Under the pieces are notes generated by a model that was not told the DNA's origin, made no database searches, and was given only the letters and a program-made list of their open reading frames with translations. Below, one piece after another: positions 7,208 to 12,759 of a stretch of DNA of 13,185 bases. Positions within the stretch are counted from its first letter, which is position 1; the number at the start of each line of letters is the position of its first letter. This DNA is from DATLCI01 sp046714215 (GTDB lineage: Bacteria > Acidobacteriota > Terriglobia > Terriglobales > Acidobacteriaceae): positions 1-13,185 of the forward strand of contig JBKKBM010000143.1 in the NCBI GenBank assembly GCA_046714215.1, read 5' to 3'. Made by a program: the position numbers and the translations under genes.

Positions 7208-8137
7208 GTGAACCAGGACAACAAGAAACGAGAAACTAGGAACCAGGAACTGGTCCTGCCTGATTTTCTCTACGGCACGGCGTGGAAGGAAGAGCGTACC
7301 GCCGCACTGACGGAGTTGGCCTTGCGCGCGGGCTTTCGCGCCATCGACACCGCTAACCAGCGCCGGCACTATTTTGAAGCGGGCGTAGGTGAAGGGTTGG
7401 CGGCCGCATATCGCGCGGGCATCGTCCAGCGCTCTGACCTTTTTCTGCAGACCAAATTCACCTACCAGAGCGGACAGGACCATCGGCTGCCCTATGATTC
7501 CGCCGCGTCGCCCGCCGAGCAGGTGGCGCAATCGCTGGCGAGTTCCCTCGAACATCTCCAAACCGACTACGTGGACAGCTTCGTGTTACACGGGCCGGCC
7601 TCCGGCCGGGCTTGGACCGAGACCGACGCCGAAGTCTGGCAAGCGATGGTGAAAGAGTGGGACGCGGGCCGGACGCGGCTCGTGGGTGTGAGCAATATCT
7701 CCCTGCGGCAGTTGGAACAGATGGCGTCCACGCATGCTGACTTGCCCACGTTCGTGCAGAACCGCTGTTACGCGCAACTGGGCTGGGACCGCGACATCCG
7801 CGAGTGGTGCCGGGCGAATGCCGCGATGTATCAGGGCTTCTCGCTGCTCACCGCCAATATCCCGGTGCTGCGGCATCCGCTGGTCGCCTCCATCGCCACC
7901 GCTACCGAAGCCACGCCGGCGCAGATCGTCTTCGCCTTTGCTCGCGCCGTGGGTATCCTGCCGCTCACCGGCACCACCAGCGCCGACCACATGCGCGAAG
8001 ACCTGGCGATCCGCGATTTACACTTGCCGGATGAAGCTGTCCGCGAGATCGAGCGGATCGTGGGCTGTAGCTTCGACCTAAATTTCCTTTACGTATTCAT
8101 ACCGCGGGATGCCATAGAAGTCGCTGACCTTGCCTGA
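7208..8137 (+). CDS. Aldo/keto reductase family oxidoreductase
   Basis: A 309-residue NAD(P)H-dependent TIM-barrel oxidoreductase acting on aldehydes or ketones. The catalytic tetrad is visible as Asp47 (FRAIDTAN), Tyr55 (RRHYFEAGVGEGL), Lys83 (FLQTKF) and His128 (SFVLHGP), followed by RLVGVSNIS and a cofactor-side segment LPLTGTTSADHMREDLAI. The spacing DTANQRRHY differs slightly from the usual DTA-x-x-YGNE. The start is a GTG at 7208, with AAGGAAAAG nearby. The first 16 residues are encoded by heptanucleotide repeats and are probably not part of the fold. The last 20 residues (from about 290) overlap an antisense stretch that reads like a protein tail, so the native C-terminus may have been altered. 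Substrate unknown. Confidence 0.85.
   Translation: MNQDNKKRETRNQELVLPDFLYGTAWKEERTAALTELALRAGFRAIDTANQRRHYFEAGVGEGLAAAYRAGIVQRSDLFLQTKFTYQSGQDHRLPYDSAASPAEQVAQSLASSLEHLQTDYVDSFVLHGPASGRAWTETDAEVWQAMVKEWDAGRTRLVGVSNISLRQLEQMASTHADLPTFVQNRCYAQLGWDRDIREWCRANAAMYQGFSLLTANIPVLRHPLVASIATATEATPAQIVFAFARAVGILPLTGTTSADHMREDLAIRDLHLPDEAVREIERIVGCSFDLNFLYVFIPRDAIEVADLA
7223..7257. repeat. Heptanucleotide repeat inside the aldo/keto reductase 5' end
   Basis: Units AAGAAAC, GAGAAAC, TAGGAAC, CAGGAAC, TGGTCCT run in period 7, a variant of the GGGAAAC type at 3781 and 12930. They encode the polar N-terminal tail of the reductase. Confidence 0.55.
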
Positions 8138-8209
8138 GGCGCGGTACCATTGCGCGTGTAGAAGAGGATGGCGAGACTGGCGCGACGGGTCGTCGTCATT
8201 TGGCGGTTA
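8078..8209 (-). pseudogene. Possible remnant of a coding 3' end, antisense to the reductase tail
   Basis: On the minus strand a 42-codon open stretch ends LLHAQWYRASGKVSDFYGI then PRYEYVKEI and a TAG at 8078-8080. It has no start codon and is closed upstream by an in-frame TAA near 8210, but its composition (aromatic, mixed charged) reads more like a folded protein than the overlapping plus-strand tail does. It may be the relic of a gene once downstream of the hydrolase. The family is not recognised and chance is possible. Confidence 0.25.
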
Positions 8210-9173
8210 CGGGCGTCGACTTGGTAGCAGGCGCTGCTTTTACACCTGGCGCGGGCGTGCCGGCGGGCAAAGGCGCAGGAGACGTCGTTTGCAGGAAGTC
8301 AACGATGCGCTGCGCATATTCATCACCGGCAGTCACGGCGACGTCGTCATGTCCGGCGTTGGCTACGAGAAAGAGTTGTTTTGGCCCGGCAGCGGCCGCG
8401 TGCAGCTTCTGGGCCATCGCGGTCGGGACCATGCGATCGGCAGTACCGTGAATCATCAGCATCGGCACGCGGACGGCGCGCAGCTTGTCTTCATTGGCCA
8501 TCTTCTGGTCGAGGATAAGCGCCAGGGGGAAGAGGCGAAAGACCGGGTCGCTATCGGCAATGTCGCGCAGGGAAGTGAAGGCGCTCTCCACGATGAGGCT
8601 ACCGGCGTCGGGGTGGCGCTTAGCCAACTCAATGGCGACGGCGGCGCCGAGCGAATGTCCGTAAAGAATGATGCTTTGCGGCGCGGTTGGTTTCGTCGTG
8701 ACCAGGTACTGCCAAGCAGCTTCACCGTCGGCGTAAATGGACTTCTCATTGATGCCGTCCGGCGGCGCGTTGCTCTGTCCGTAGCCGCGATAGTCGAAGA
8801 TCAGCACGGCAAATCCCATGCGGTTCAACCGGCAGGCGTGTTCGGCGTTCGTCCCTACGTTACCGGCATTACCGTGAGCGTAGAGCAGGGTTCGGCCGCG
8901 GAACGTTGCCACGCTATTCGCCGGCGCGGGCAGCCACCAGGCGTGGAGTGATCGGCCCGCGTGGGACCCCGGCACTGGCACGCGCAAGTCTGTGTAATCG
9001 CACCCAGAATCCTTCGGCGTGAAGACGATCTCCCGCGACGGGATAAAGATGAAGTCGGTCTGGCGGGCATAAAGGTAGACCGAGAGCACGAAATAGACGC
9101 CCCCGCAGATTGTTCCCAGCGAGATGAGGGCGCGTTTGAAAGCTTGAGGCATCGCTGGGATTGTAATCCCCAC
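8196..9173 (-). CDS. Membrane-anchored alpha/beta hydrolase (ABHD-like serine hydrolase)
   Basis: A 325-residue serine hydrolase with one N-terminal transmembrane helix (about 14-36, ALISLGTICGGVYFVLSVYL), leaving the catalytic domain outside or on the membrane surface. The oxyanion segment is YAHGNAGN (98-105), the nucleophile elbow GHSLGA has Ser174, the acid is likely Asp246 (HGTADRMVP) and the base His275 (ANAGHDD). These match the ABHD13/ABHD17-like branch, which acts on lipid esters or thioesters in characterised members; the substrate here is unknown. The tail is an Ala/Pro/Thr-rich low-complexity segment. The start is a GTG at 9173 preceded by a G-rich AGGGGGAGGGG; an internal ATG at 9152 is the alternative. 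It is convergent with the reductase. Confidence 0.88.
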   Translation of the reverse strand: MGITIPAMPQAFKRALISLGTICGGVYFVLSVYLYARQTDFIFIPSREIVFTPKDSGCDYTDLRVPVPGSHAGRSLHAWWLPAPANSVATFRGRTLLYAHGNAGNVGTNAEHACRLNRMGFAVLIFDYRGYGQSNAPPDGINEKSIYADGEAAWQYLVTTKPTAPQSIILYGHSLGAAVAIELAKRHPDAGSLIVESAFTSLRDIADSDPVFRLFPLALILDQKMANEDKLRAVRVPMLMIHGTADRMVPTAMAQKLHAAAAGPKQLFLVANAGHDDVAVTAGDEYAQRIVDFLQTTSPAPLPAGTPAPGVKAAPATKSTPVTAK

Positions 9174-9186
9174 CCCCCTCCCCCTC

Positions 9187-9289
9187 GAGACTCAAATGTT
9201 AGATAACAAAGGCGTTTGAGTCTCCTCTCGCTCTCAAATATTTGATTCCAAAGGATTGGGAGTCAAATGTTTGAAAGCAAGCATTTGAC
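9187..9289. repeat. Cluster of TCAAAT...ATTTGA inverted repeats
   Basis: Three related units lie in tandem. Unit 1 (9187-9224) has perfect 10-bp arms GAGACTCAAA/TTTGAGTCTC. Unit 2 (from 9233) matches unit 1 at 24 of 32 aligned positions and includes the palindrome TCAAATATTTGA (9234-9245). Unit 3 (9262-9289) has perfect 8-bp arms GTCAAATG/CATTTGAC. The stretch is much more AT-rich than its surroundings and lies directly upstream of the hydrolase gene. It may be a multi-site operator or a decayed repeat array. Confidence 0.65.
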
Positions 9290-9321
9290 TTGATCATCCC
9301 TGCTCTCAACCAAAAGAAAAA

Positions 9322-9344
9322 GGGCGCACGATCCGGGTGCGCCC
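9322..9344 (-). terminator. Orphan intrinsic terminator, minus orientation
   Basis: Arms GGGCGCAC and GTGCGCCC (8 bp perfect, 7-base loop) are followed on the minus strand by TTTTTCTTTT, a classic terminator. No gene is recognisable immediately upstream on that strand (9345-9550). It may insulate the hydrolase from antisense transcription or mark a lost gene or unrecognised small RNA. Confidence 0.65.
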
Positions 9345-9517
9345 CTTCTGTTTCGTATTCTATTTCCAGCATATCAAAATGGGCGGGCGCCAGTGCCAAA
9401 ATTCAGGATTTATATTTGTCATGGAATCAGGCGATTGCGGGGAATCATGGCTTTAGGGGTCTTGACAAGCATTTCGGGGCGCGCTCCGCTGAACGGTCGG
9501 GACCAGACGGACTACGC

Positions 9518-9523
9518 TAGAAT
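9518..9523 (+). promoter_or_regulatory. Possible -10 box for the cupin gene
   Basis: TAGAAT sits 27 bases before the ATG at 9551, with no convincing -35 at the normal distance. A perfect TTGACA at 9462-9467 is too far upstream to pair with it. The stretch 9345-9517 otherwise shows nothing recognisable. Confidence 0.3.
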
Positions 9524-9550
9524 GCAAGGCCTTGAAAGGGGAATGACTCC

Positions 9551-10126
9551 ATGTCAACTGAACGACGCGACTTCCTGAAACTTGCGGCCCTGTCACTGGC
9601 CGCACCCACCGCCTGGGCGGCCGCGGCACTGGCGCAGCAGCACCAGCCGGAAACAAAACCAAAGTCGCTGGCTACAGCGGCGCCCGCGGCTCCGCCTGCC
9701 TTCGAGACCCGCGACAACCCTATCTTCACCAATGCCGAGGAGATCCAATGGCAGAAGCTGGCACCCACGCAGCCCGATAGTGACGGGATTCGCATGGCCA
9801 TCCTGCACATGGATCCCGTGACCAAGGCGACCGAACTGGTGATCCGGGTGCCGGCGGGCCGCTACGTTCCCCTCCACTGGCATTCCGCCAATGAGACCCA
9901 CACCGTGCTGCGCGGGACGGCGACCTTTGAGTGCGGCGATCATCGCAAGACGCAAGGTCCAGGCTCGTTCAATTACCTGCCGGCCAAGGCCGTGCACCGC
10001 GCGTGGATGGACGCCGGAGCGGAATGTACGGTGTTCATCACCGTGGACGGCCCCTGGGACGTGAACTTCGTCGCCGACGACGATCCGCGGGTCCCAGCGT
10101 GGATGAAAGCGATGCAGGCCAAATAG
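9551..10126 (+). CDS. Tat-exported cupin-domain protein
   Basis: A 191-residue protein with a twin-arginine signal (STERRDFLKLAALSLAAP, matching S/T-R-R-x-F-L-K, cleavage likely near residue 28), then an Ala/Pro-rich linker and one cupin barrel. Cupin motif 1 is complete: G103-x5-H109-W-H111-x3-E115-x6-G122. Motif 2 is G-SFNYL-P-A-K-AV-H149, with Lys in place of the usual Gly. The HxH/E/H set should hold a divalent metal, and Tat export fits folding with cofactor before transport. The ATG has AAAGGGG upstream. Single-domain cupins range from dioxygenases and isomerases to sugar or ligand sensors; no substrate is implied by the neighbours. Its 3' end runs into a set of GATGCAGGC/CATGCAGGC repeats. 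Confidence 0.85.
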   Translation: MSTERRDFLKLAALSLAAPTAWAAAALAQQHQPETKPKSLATAAPAAPPAFETRDNPIFTNAEEIQWQKLAPTQPDSDGIRMAILHMDPVTKATELVIRVPAGRYVPLHWHSANETHTVLRGTATFECGDHRKTQGPGSFNYLPAKAVHRAWMDAGAECTVFITVDGPWDVNFVADDDPRVPAWMKAMQAK

Positions 10127-10128
10127 GC

Positions 10129-10172
10129 ATTGGCCATGCAGGCAGAGTAAAAGATTGGCCATGCAGGCAGAG
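10129..10172. repeat. Tandem half-copies of the GCCATGCAGGC repeat
   Basis: ATTGGCCATGCAGGCAGAG occurs twice, at 10129-10147 and 10154-10172 (period 25). A weaker third match, GCGATGCAGGC (10110-10120), lies in the last codons of the cupin gene at similar spacing. These equal one end of the full elements at 11113, 11727 and 12593 without the partner arm. A 7-bp inverted repeat GGCCGCG/CGCGGCC (10187-10212) follows in the gap to the convergent receiver gene. Confidence 0.75.
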
Positions 10173-10241
10173 CAAACCCAGCCTGCGGCCGCGATGAAAG
10201 AGCTGCGCGGCCTCGCTCTGAGGCAGATGGGCACCCGCTGC

Positions 10242-10814
10242 CTATTTCGTCGCCAGCAAGTGTTGCAGAGTGGCGCGTAAGCTCTCTTTATCAGATGACT
10301 TTACCAGGAAGACTTTCGCGCCCAGACGCGTACTGAGCGCCTCAGTATGTATTTCCGCGCTTTTGGACCAGACCAGGATGGGGACTTGCTTCAACTGCGG
10401 ATTGGCGTAGCACTTGCGCAGAATGCCAAAGCCGCTTTCGTAGCCCAGCCCCATATCGAGAATGATGGCGTCCGGGGGACGGGTCAGGTTGTGGAGCACC
10501 TCATCCAGGTAGTCCTCTGCCTGGTGAAGCTTGGTGATCAACTGGATGCCGTCGTATCCCATCTCATGGAGCACGGTGCGGCATCGATCGGAATCGGAAG
10601 TGGTGTCCTCGATGATGAGGATGGCTTTACGGAAATCCGGTGAATACTCACATAACTTTGCCACCGGAGTCTCCACCACCCTGCCATCGGGCCCATAGCA
10701 GATCTCAATGATGGCGCGATGAGCGGCCTTGTCCTGCTGGCTGCGGAACTCCGCGGCTGCTGGATCCAGCGCGGCGGGCTTGCCGGCATCGGGCGTGATC
10801 TTAGGGGAAGACAT
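10242..10814 (-). CDS. Stand-alone response-regulator receiver protein with N-terminal extension
   Basis: A 190-residue signalling protein. Residues about 65-189 form a CheY-like receiver: acidic pair E69-D70 (ILIIED), phosphoacceptor D120 (AIILDMG), switch residue S150 in place of the more usual Thr/Ser (PILVWS), and K172 (VFLVKS, with Ser instead of Pro after Lys). All residues for phosphorylation are present, and there is no output domain. The first 64 residues are unusual for a single-domain receiver: an Ala/Pro-rich start, then about 32-55 (AHRAIIEICYGPDGRVVETP), which looks folded and may be a docking or dimer segment. No histidine kinase is nearby, so the partner is unknown. It is convergent with the cupin gene. 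Confidence 0.85.
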   Translation of the reverse strand: MSSPKITPDAGKPAALDPAAAEFRSQQDKAAHRAIIEICYGPDGRVVETPVAKLCEYSPDFRKAILIIEDTTSDSDRCRTVLHEMGYDGIQLITKLHQAEDYLDEVLHNLTRPPDAIILDMGLGYESGFGILRKCYANPQLKQVPILVWSKSAEIHTEALSTRLGAKVFLVKSSDKESLRATLQHLLATK

Positions 10815-10886
10815 TCTTTCGCCAGTCTCACCTTCCTATCAAAGAAATGGATCACCGATCCATAGGTGGAAGGAACCTTACGGAAG

Positions 10887-10892
10887 ATTATA
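10887..10892 (-). promoter_or_regulatory. -10 box for the receiver gene
   Basis: TATAAT on the minus strand lies 73 bases upstream of the receiver start and would give a leader of about 65 bases. No good -35 is seen at 16-18 bases. Confidence 0.4.
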
Positions 10893-10968
10893 AAGCAAGA
10901 AGAAGCATTAGCCTTGTCCCTTGCCCTGCGGGACTTTGTAAAACTGGTGCTGCACGGCATTTGCCATG

Positions 10969-11062
10969 CAGGCGGAGTATAACAAGCCCGCGGGTGCGAG
11001 TGGGGCATTGCGCGCCGGAGTTGTTAGGCCCACCTTGTCGCTGCGCCAACGACGGCGCAAGG
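10969..11062. repeat. Single half-copy of the repeat plus hairpin
   Basis: TTTGCCATGCAGGCGGAGTA (starting near 10964) is a variant of the half-copies at 10129/10154. Downstream, 11033-11062 folds as CCTTG/CAAGG with an inner GCGCC/GGCGC stem, echoing the CTTGCGCC...CGCAAG core of the full elements. It may be a decayed element. No gene is seen in 10815-11233. Confidence 0.5.
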
Positions 11063-11112
11063 GGCACCGGAAACCGCAGCCCCGAAGGAACGGACGCCGC
11101 GACCAGTCATCA

Positions 11113-11192
11113 GCCATGCAGGCCGACCTTGCGCCGCAGGCTGCGCGCAAGCCTTTAGCGGAGCGCACGTATCAACGTCGGGCCTGCATGGC
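11113..11192 (+). repeat. Full REPIN/MITE-like element, copy 1
   Basis: An 80-bp element with perfect 12-bp terminal arms GCCATGCAGGCC/GGCCTGCATGGC, extending to 15 pairs with one bulge. The core holds its own hairpin CTTGCGC...GCGCAAG (11128-11151) and the shared right segment AGCGGAGCGCACGTATCAAC. About 44 bases upstream also resemble the same position before copy 2 (GGAAACCGCA ... CCGCGACC-GT-ATCA). Confidence 0.85.
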
Positions 11193-11233
11193 GGGGTAGG
11201 GTCCCGGTACCGGAGATGGATTGTTCGTTCTGC

Positions 11234-11512
11234 TCACCGCGAAGGCTTAGGTTTCATCATCCTGACGATGGGAAGAAACAGCAAGAAGTAAACCACGAGA
11301 TTGACGGCGTAGACTTGCCATACAAGCGGATCACCGTGAACGCCCTGTAATCCCAAATTCGCCGCGGCAAAGAACCCGGGCAGTGTGAGAAAGAACAAAT
11401 AAGAATGGGGGAACACAAAAATCAAGAAGTTTAGCAAACAAGAACCAGACACCGCCAGCGACGGGCTGCTTTTCGCCACGGCCATGAGCAGGCGTTTGAA
11501 GGATTGTGACAT
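11234..11512 (-). CDS. Small two-helix membrane protein, unknown function
   Basis: A 92-residue protein with an amphipathic N-terminus (SQSFKRLLMAVAKS), one long hydrophobic segment (about 25-51, CLLNFLIFVFPHSYLFFLTL and onward), a polar stretch with GVHGDP, and a second helix (about 67-85, YAVNLVVYFLLFLPIV), ending in a basic tail KPKPSR. It is probably an inner-membrane hairpin with short loops. The ribosome site before ATG 11512 is weak. I do not recognise a family. It lies between element copies 1 and 2, and no partner gene is evident. Composition and codon use look normal for a real gene. Confidence 0.6.
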   Translation of the reverse strand: MSQSFKRLLMAVAKSSPSLAVSGSCLLNFLIFVFPHSYLFFLTLPGFFAAANLGLQGVHGDPLVWQVYAVNLVVYFLLFLPIVRMMKPKPSR

Positions 11513-11575
11513 TTGGGCCGATTGTAAGCCAATCTGTCATTCAATTCGCATGTAGGCCGTTCTGGTGATCCGACG

Positions 11576-11600
11576 CCCACCCAAGCTTCGCTTGAGTGGG
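11576..11600. repeat. CCCAC...GTGGG hairpin
   Basis: CCCAC-C-CAAGC, loop TTC, GCTTG-A-GTGGG: ten pairs with one mismatch, followed by GGGCCCCC. With the similar hairpin at 11818-11850 it suggests a second intergenic palindrome family ending in GTGGGG. Confidence 0.55.
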
Positions 11601-11726
11601 GGCCCCCGAAACATTCTTCCGTGCCGACGGCACCAACCGAAACAAGAGAGGACTTGGTCTGGGCCACCCGCCCGAACGGGAACAGGAAACCGCAACCGAA
11701 CTGACCGTCCCCGCGACCCGTGATCA

Positions 11727-11803
11727 GCCATGCAGGCCGACCTTGCGCCGCAGGCGGCGCGTAGCGTCAGCGGAGCGCACGTATCAACGTCGGCCTGCAT
11801 GGC
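11727..11803 (+). repeat. Full REPIN/MITE-like element, copy 2
   Basis: A 77-bp element with perfect 15-bp arms GCCATGCAGGCCGAC/GTCGGCCTGCATGGC, the longest in the window. The core has an internal palindrome GCGCCGC-AG-GCGGCGC and the segment GTCAGCGGAGCGCACGTATC shared with the other copies. It has the same orientation as copy 1 and lies upstream of the unknown + strand gene. Confidence 0.88.
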
Positions 11804-11817
11804 GCAGTTCGTTGCTT

Positions 11818-11850
11818 CCCACCCTCCGCCAAAAGCGGGAGAAAGGTGGG
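11818..11850. repeat. CCCACC...GGTGGG hairpin
   Basis: CCCACC-CTCCGC pairs with GCGGGAG-AAA-GGTGGG across a CAAAA loop, with one bulge and a 3-base internal loop. It is followed by GCAGCC. It lies between element copy 2 and the start of the unknown gene. Together with the 11576 hairpin and copy 2, it accounts for most structure in the gap 11513-11913. Confidence 0.55.
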
Positions 11851-11913
11851 GCAGCCGGCCATAAGGAACATTGCGCCTAGCTCTCCACAATGCGAAATCC
11901 CGCGGAGCGCGCC

Positions 11914-12588
11914 ATGAAGCATAGCCGCTACAAATACTTCAAAAACATTGACCATGCTCGCCAATTCTTGGAGGGCAATGTCTTTCACCAGACTCTCGCC
12001 TGCTTTCGTGACTATGAAGACGCGGAAGCGAACCCGATAATCGGCGACGAATTCGAATCCACGCGACTCTACCGCCCCGCGGACGGCCTGCAGGTCAATA
12101 GCATCATGCGGGGATCGTTTCCGCTGCAGATGGGCTTTGAGCCGTCGGCGCGCGCAGCTGAGATTTACGTGTTCTGCATGAGCCTCTGGCTGACGGACGA
12201 GCTTGTCCGTGAATTCAAGGCGACGGCGGTGGTTGAAATCTTCAATCCCGCTGCCTTTATCACTTGCTGGTTGAACGCTCTGCCGCACGGCGCCCAACAC
12301 TTCGCCAGAAAAGTTGATTATTACCGTCAGGAGTATGCGCCAGGCAATGTTTGGCCTCAGCCGCATCTGATAGCCACAGCCAAACGCGCGCGGTTCTCCC
12401 ACCAGCAGGAATATCGGTTGGGGTTCTCGACAACCGGCGCTCTTGACTTCGAGCAGGTGACCACGGAACTGCGCGATCGCAAAGGGAGGCCCGACCCTAA
12501 GCCTGAAGAGCACCATAACTTAACATTGCAGTTGGGCGACTTGCGGGACATTTGCCACTTTCGCGAACTTTCGACCCGTGAGTCCTGA
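11914..12588 (+). CDS. Unrecognised 224-residue protein, weakly DUF2971-like
   Basis: A soluble protein with no signal or membrane segment. ATG 11914 is chosen because GGAG lies seven bases upstream; an earlier ATG at 11890 has no such site. The N-terminus KHSRYKYFKNIDHARQFL, then FHQTLACFRDYEDAE and GDEFES, recalls the KY-x-x-x...F-ND-x-FE opening of DUF2971-type proteins, and FSHQQEYRLGF (about 166-176) recalls their C-terminal F-x-x-E-x-R. The resemblance is loose and from memory. The middle has IYVFCMSLWLTDELVREF. No catalytic motif is obvious. It is a single gene boxed by element copies 2 and 3, the latter only five bases past its stop, which suggests accessory cargo. Composition is more AT-rich than the salvage genes. 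Confidence 0.7.
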   Translation: MKHSRYKYFKNIDHARQFLEGNVFHQTLACFRDYEDAEANPIIGDEFESTRLYRPADGLQVNSIMRGSFPLQMGFEPSARAAEIYVFCMSLWLTDELVREFKATAVVEIFNPAAFITCWLNALPHGAQHFARKVDYYRQEYAPGNVWPQPHLIATAKRARFSHQQEYRLGFSTTGALDFEQVTTELRDRKGRPDPKPEEHHNLTLQLGDLRDICHFRELSTRES

Positions 12589-12592
12589 ACCA

Positions 12593-12669
12593 GCCATGCA
12601 GGCGACTTTGATAGGTGCGCTCCGCTGACGCTGCGCGTAGCCTGCGGCGCAAGGTGGGCCCTGCATGGC
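12593..12669 (-). repeat. Full REPIN/MITE-like element, copy 3 (inverted)
   Basis: A 77-bp element whose reverse complement aligns along its whole length to copy 2 with few differences. Outer arms GCCATGCAGG/CCTGCATGGC are 10 bp perfect; the core CCTTGCGCCGCAGGCT...GTCAGCGGAGCGCAC reads on the minus strand. It starts five bases after the stop of the unknown gene, so it may also shape that transcript's 3' end. Confidence 0.85.
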
Positions 12670-12716
12670 GGGTTGGGGTGATGCCTTCTTCGAGGGTTGG
12701 GTCAGTACTGTGCAAC

Positions 12717-12744
12717 AAAAAGCCCGCCTTGCGGCAGGCTTTTT
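12717..12744 (-). terminator. Bidirectional intrinsic terminator of nrdJ
   Basis: AAAAAGCC-C-GCC, loop TTGC, GGC-A-GGCTTTTT: 11 pairs with one mismatch and a T-run on both strands. It is 16 bases past the nrdJ stop on the minus strand and also downstream of the unknown + strand gene. Confidence 0.85.
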
Positions 12745-12759
12745 CGCCATCGGTGATCT

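Noticed and set aside
8130..8951. A 273-codon plus-strand frame opposite the alpha/beta hydrolase
   Set aside because: The minus strand has the full catalytic triad and transmembrane anchor; the plus frame is Arg/Gly-rich shadow sequence.
9187..9289. Possible CRISPR array (three spaced repeats)
   Set aside because: Units are imperfect, the spacing is uneven (42 and 29), there are no unique spacers of constant length, and no cas genes are present.
9199..9399. A 66-codon minus-strand frame covering the inverted repeats and the orphan terminator
   Set aside because: It reads through a perfect terminator hairpin and the repeat cluster, and has no convincing ribosome site.
9462..9490. TTGACA (9462-9467) as the -35 of a cupin promoter
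   Set aside because: The hexamer 17 bases downstream is TCCGCT, which is not a -10, and the only TAGAAT is far beyond workable spacing.
11537..12516. Minus-strand frames of 117 and 249 codons reading through element copy 2 and the unknown gene
   Set aside because: They translate palindromic repeat DNA (RLRAASAERTYQ-like strings) and run antisense to a gene with a better start and composition.
10129..12669. CRISPR or composite transposon made of the GCCATGCAGGC repeats
   Set aside because: Copies are 25 bp to over 600 bp apart with genes between them, and no transposase or obvious target duplication was found; a REPIN/MITE-type family explains the pattern better.
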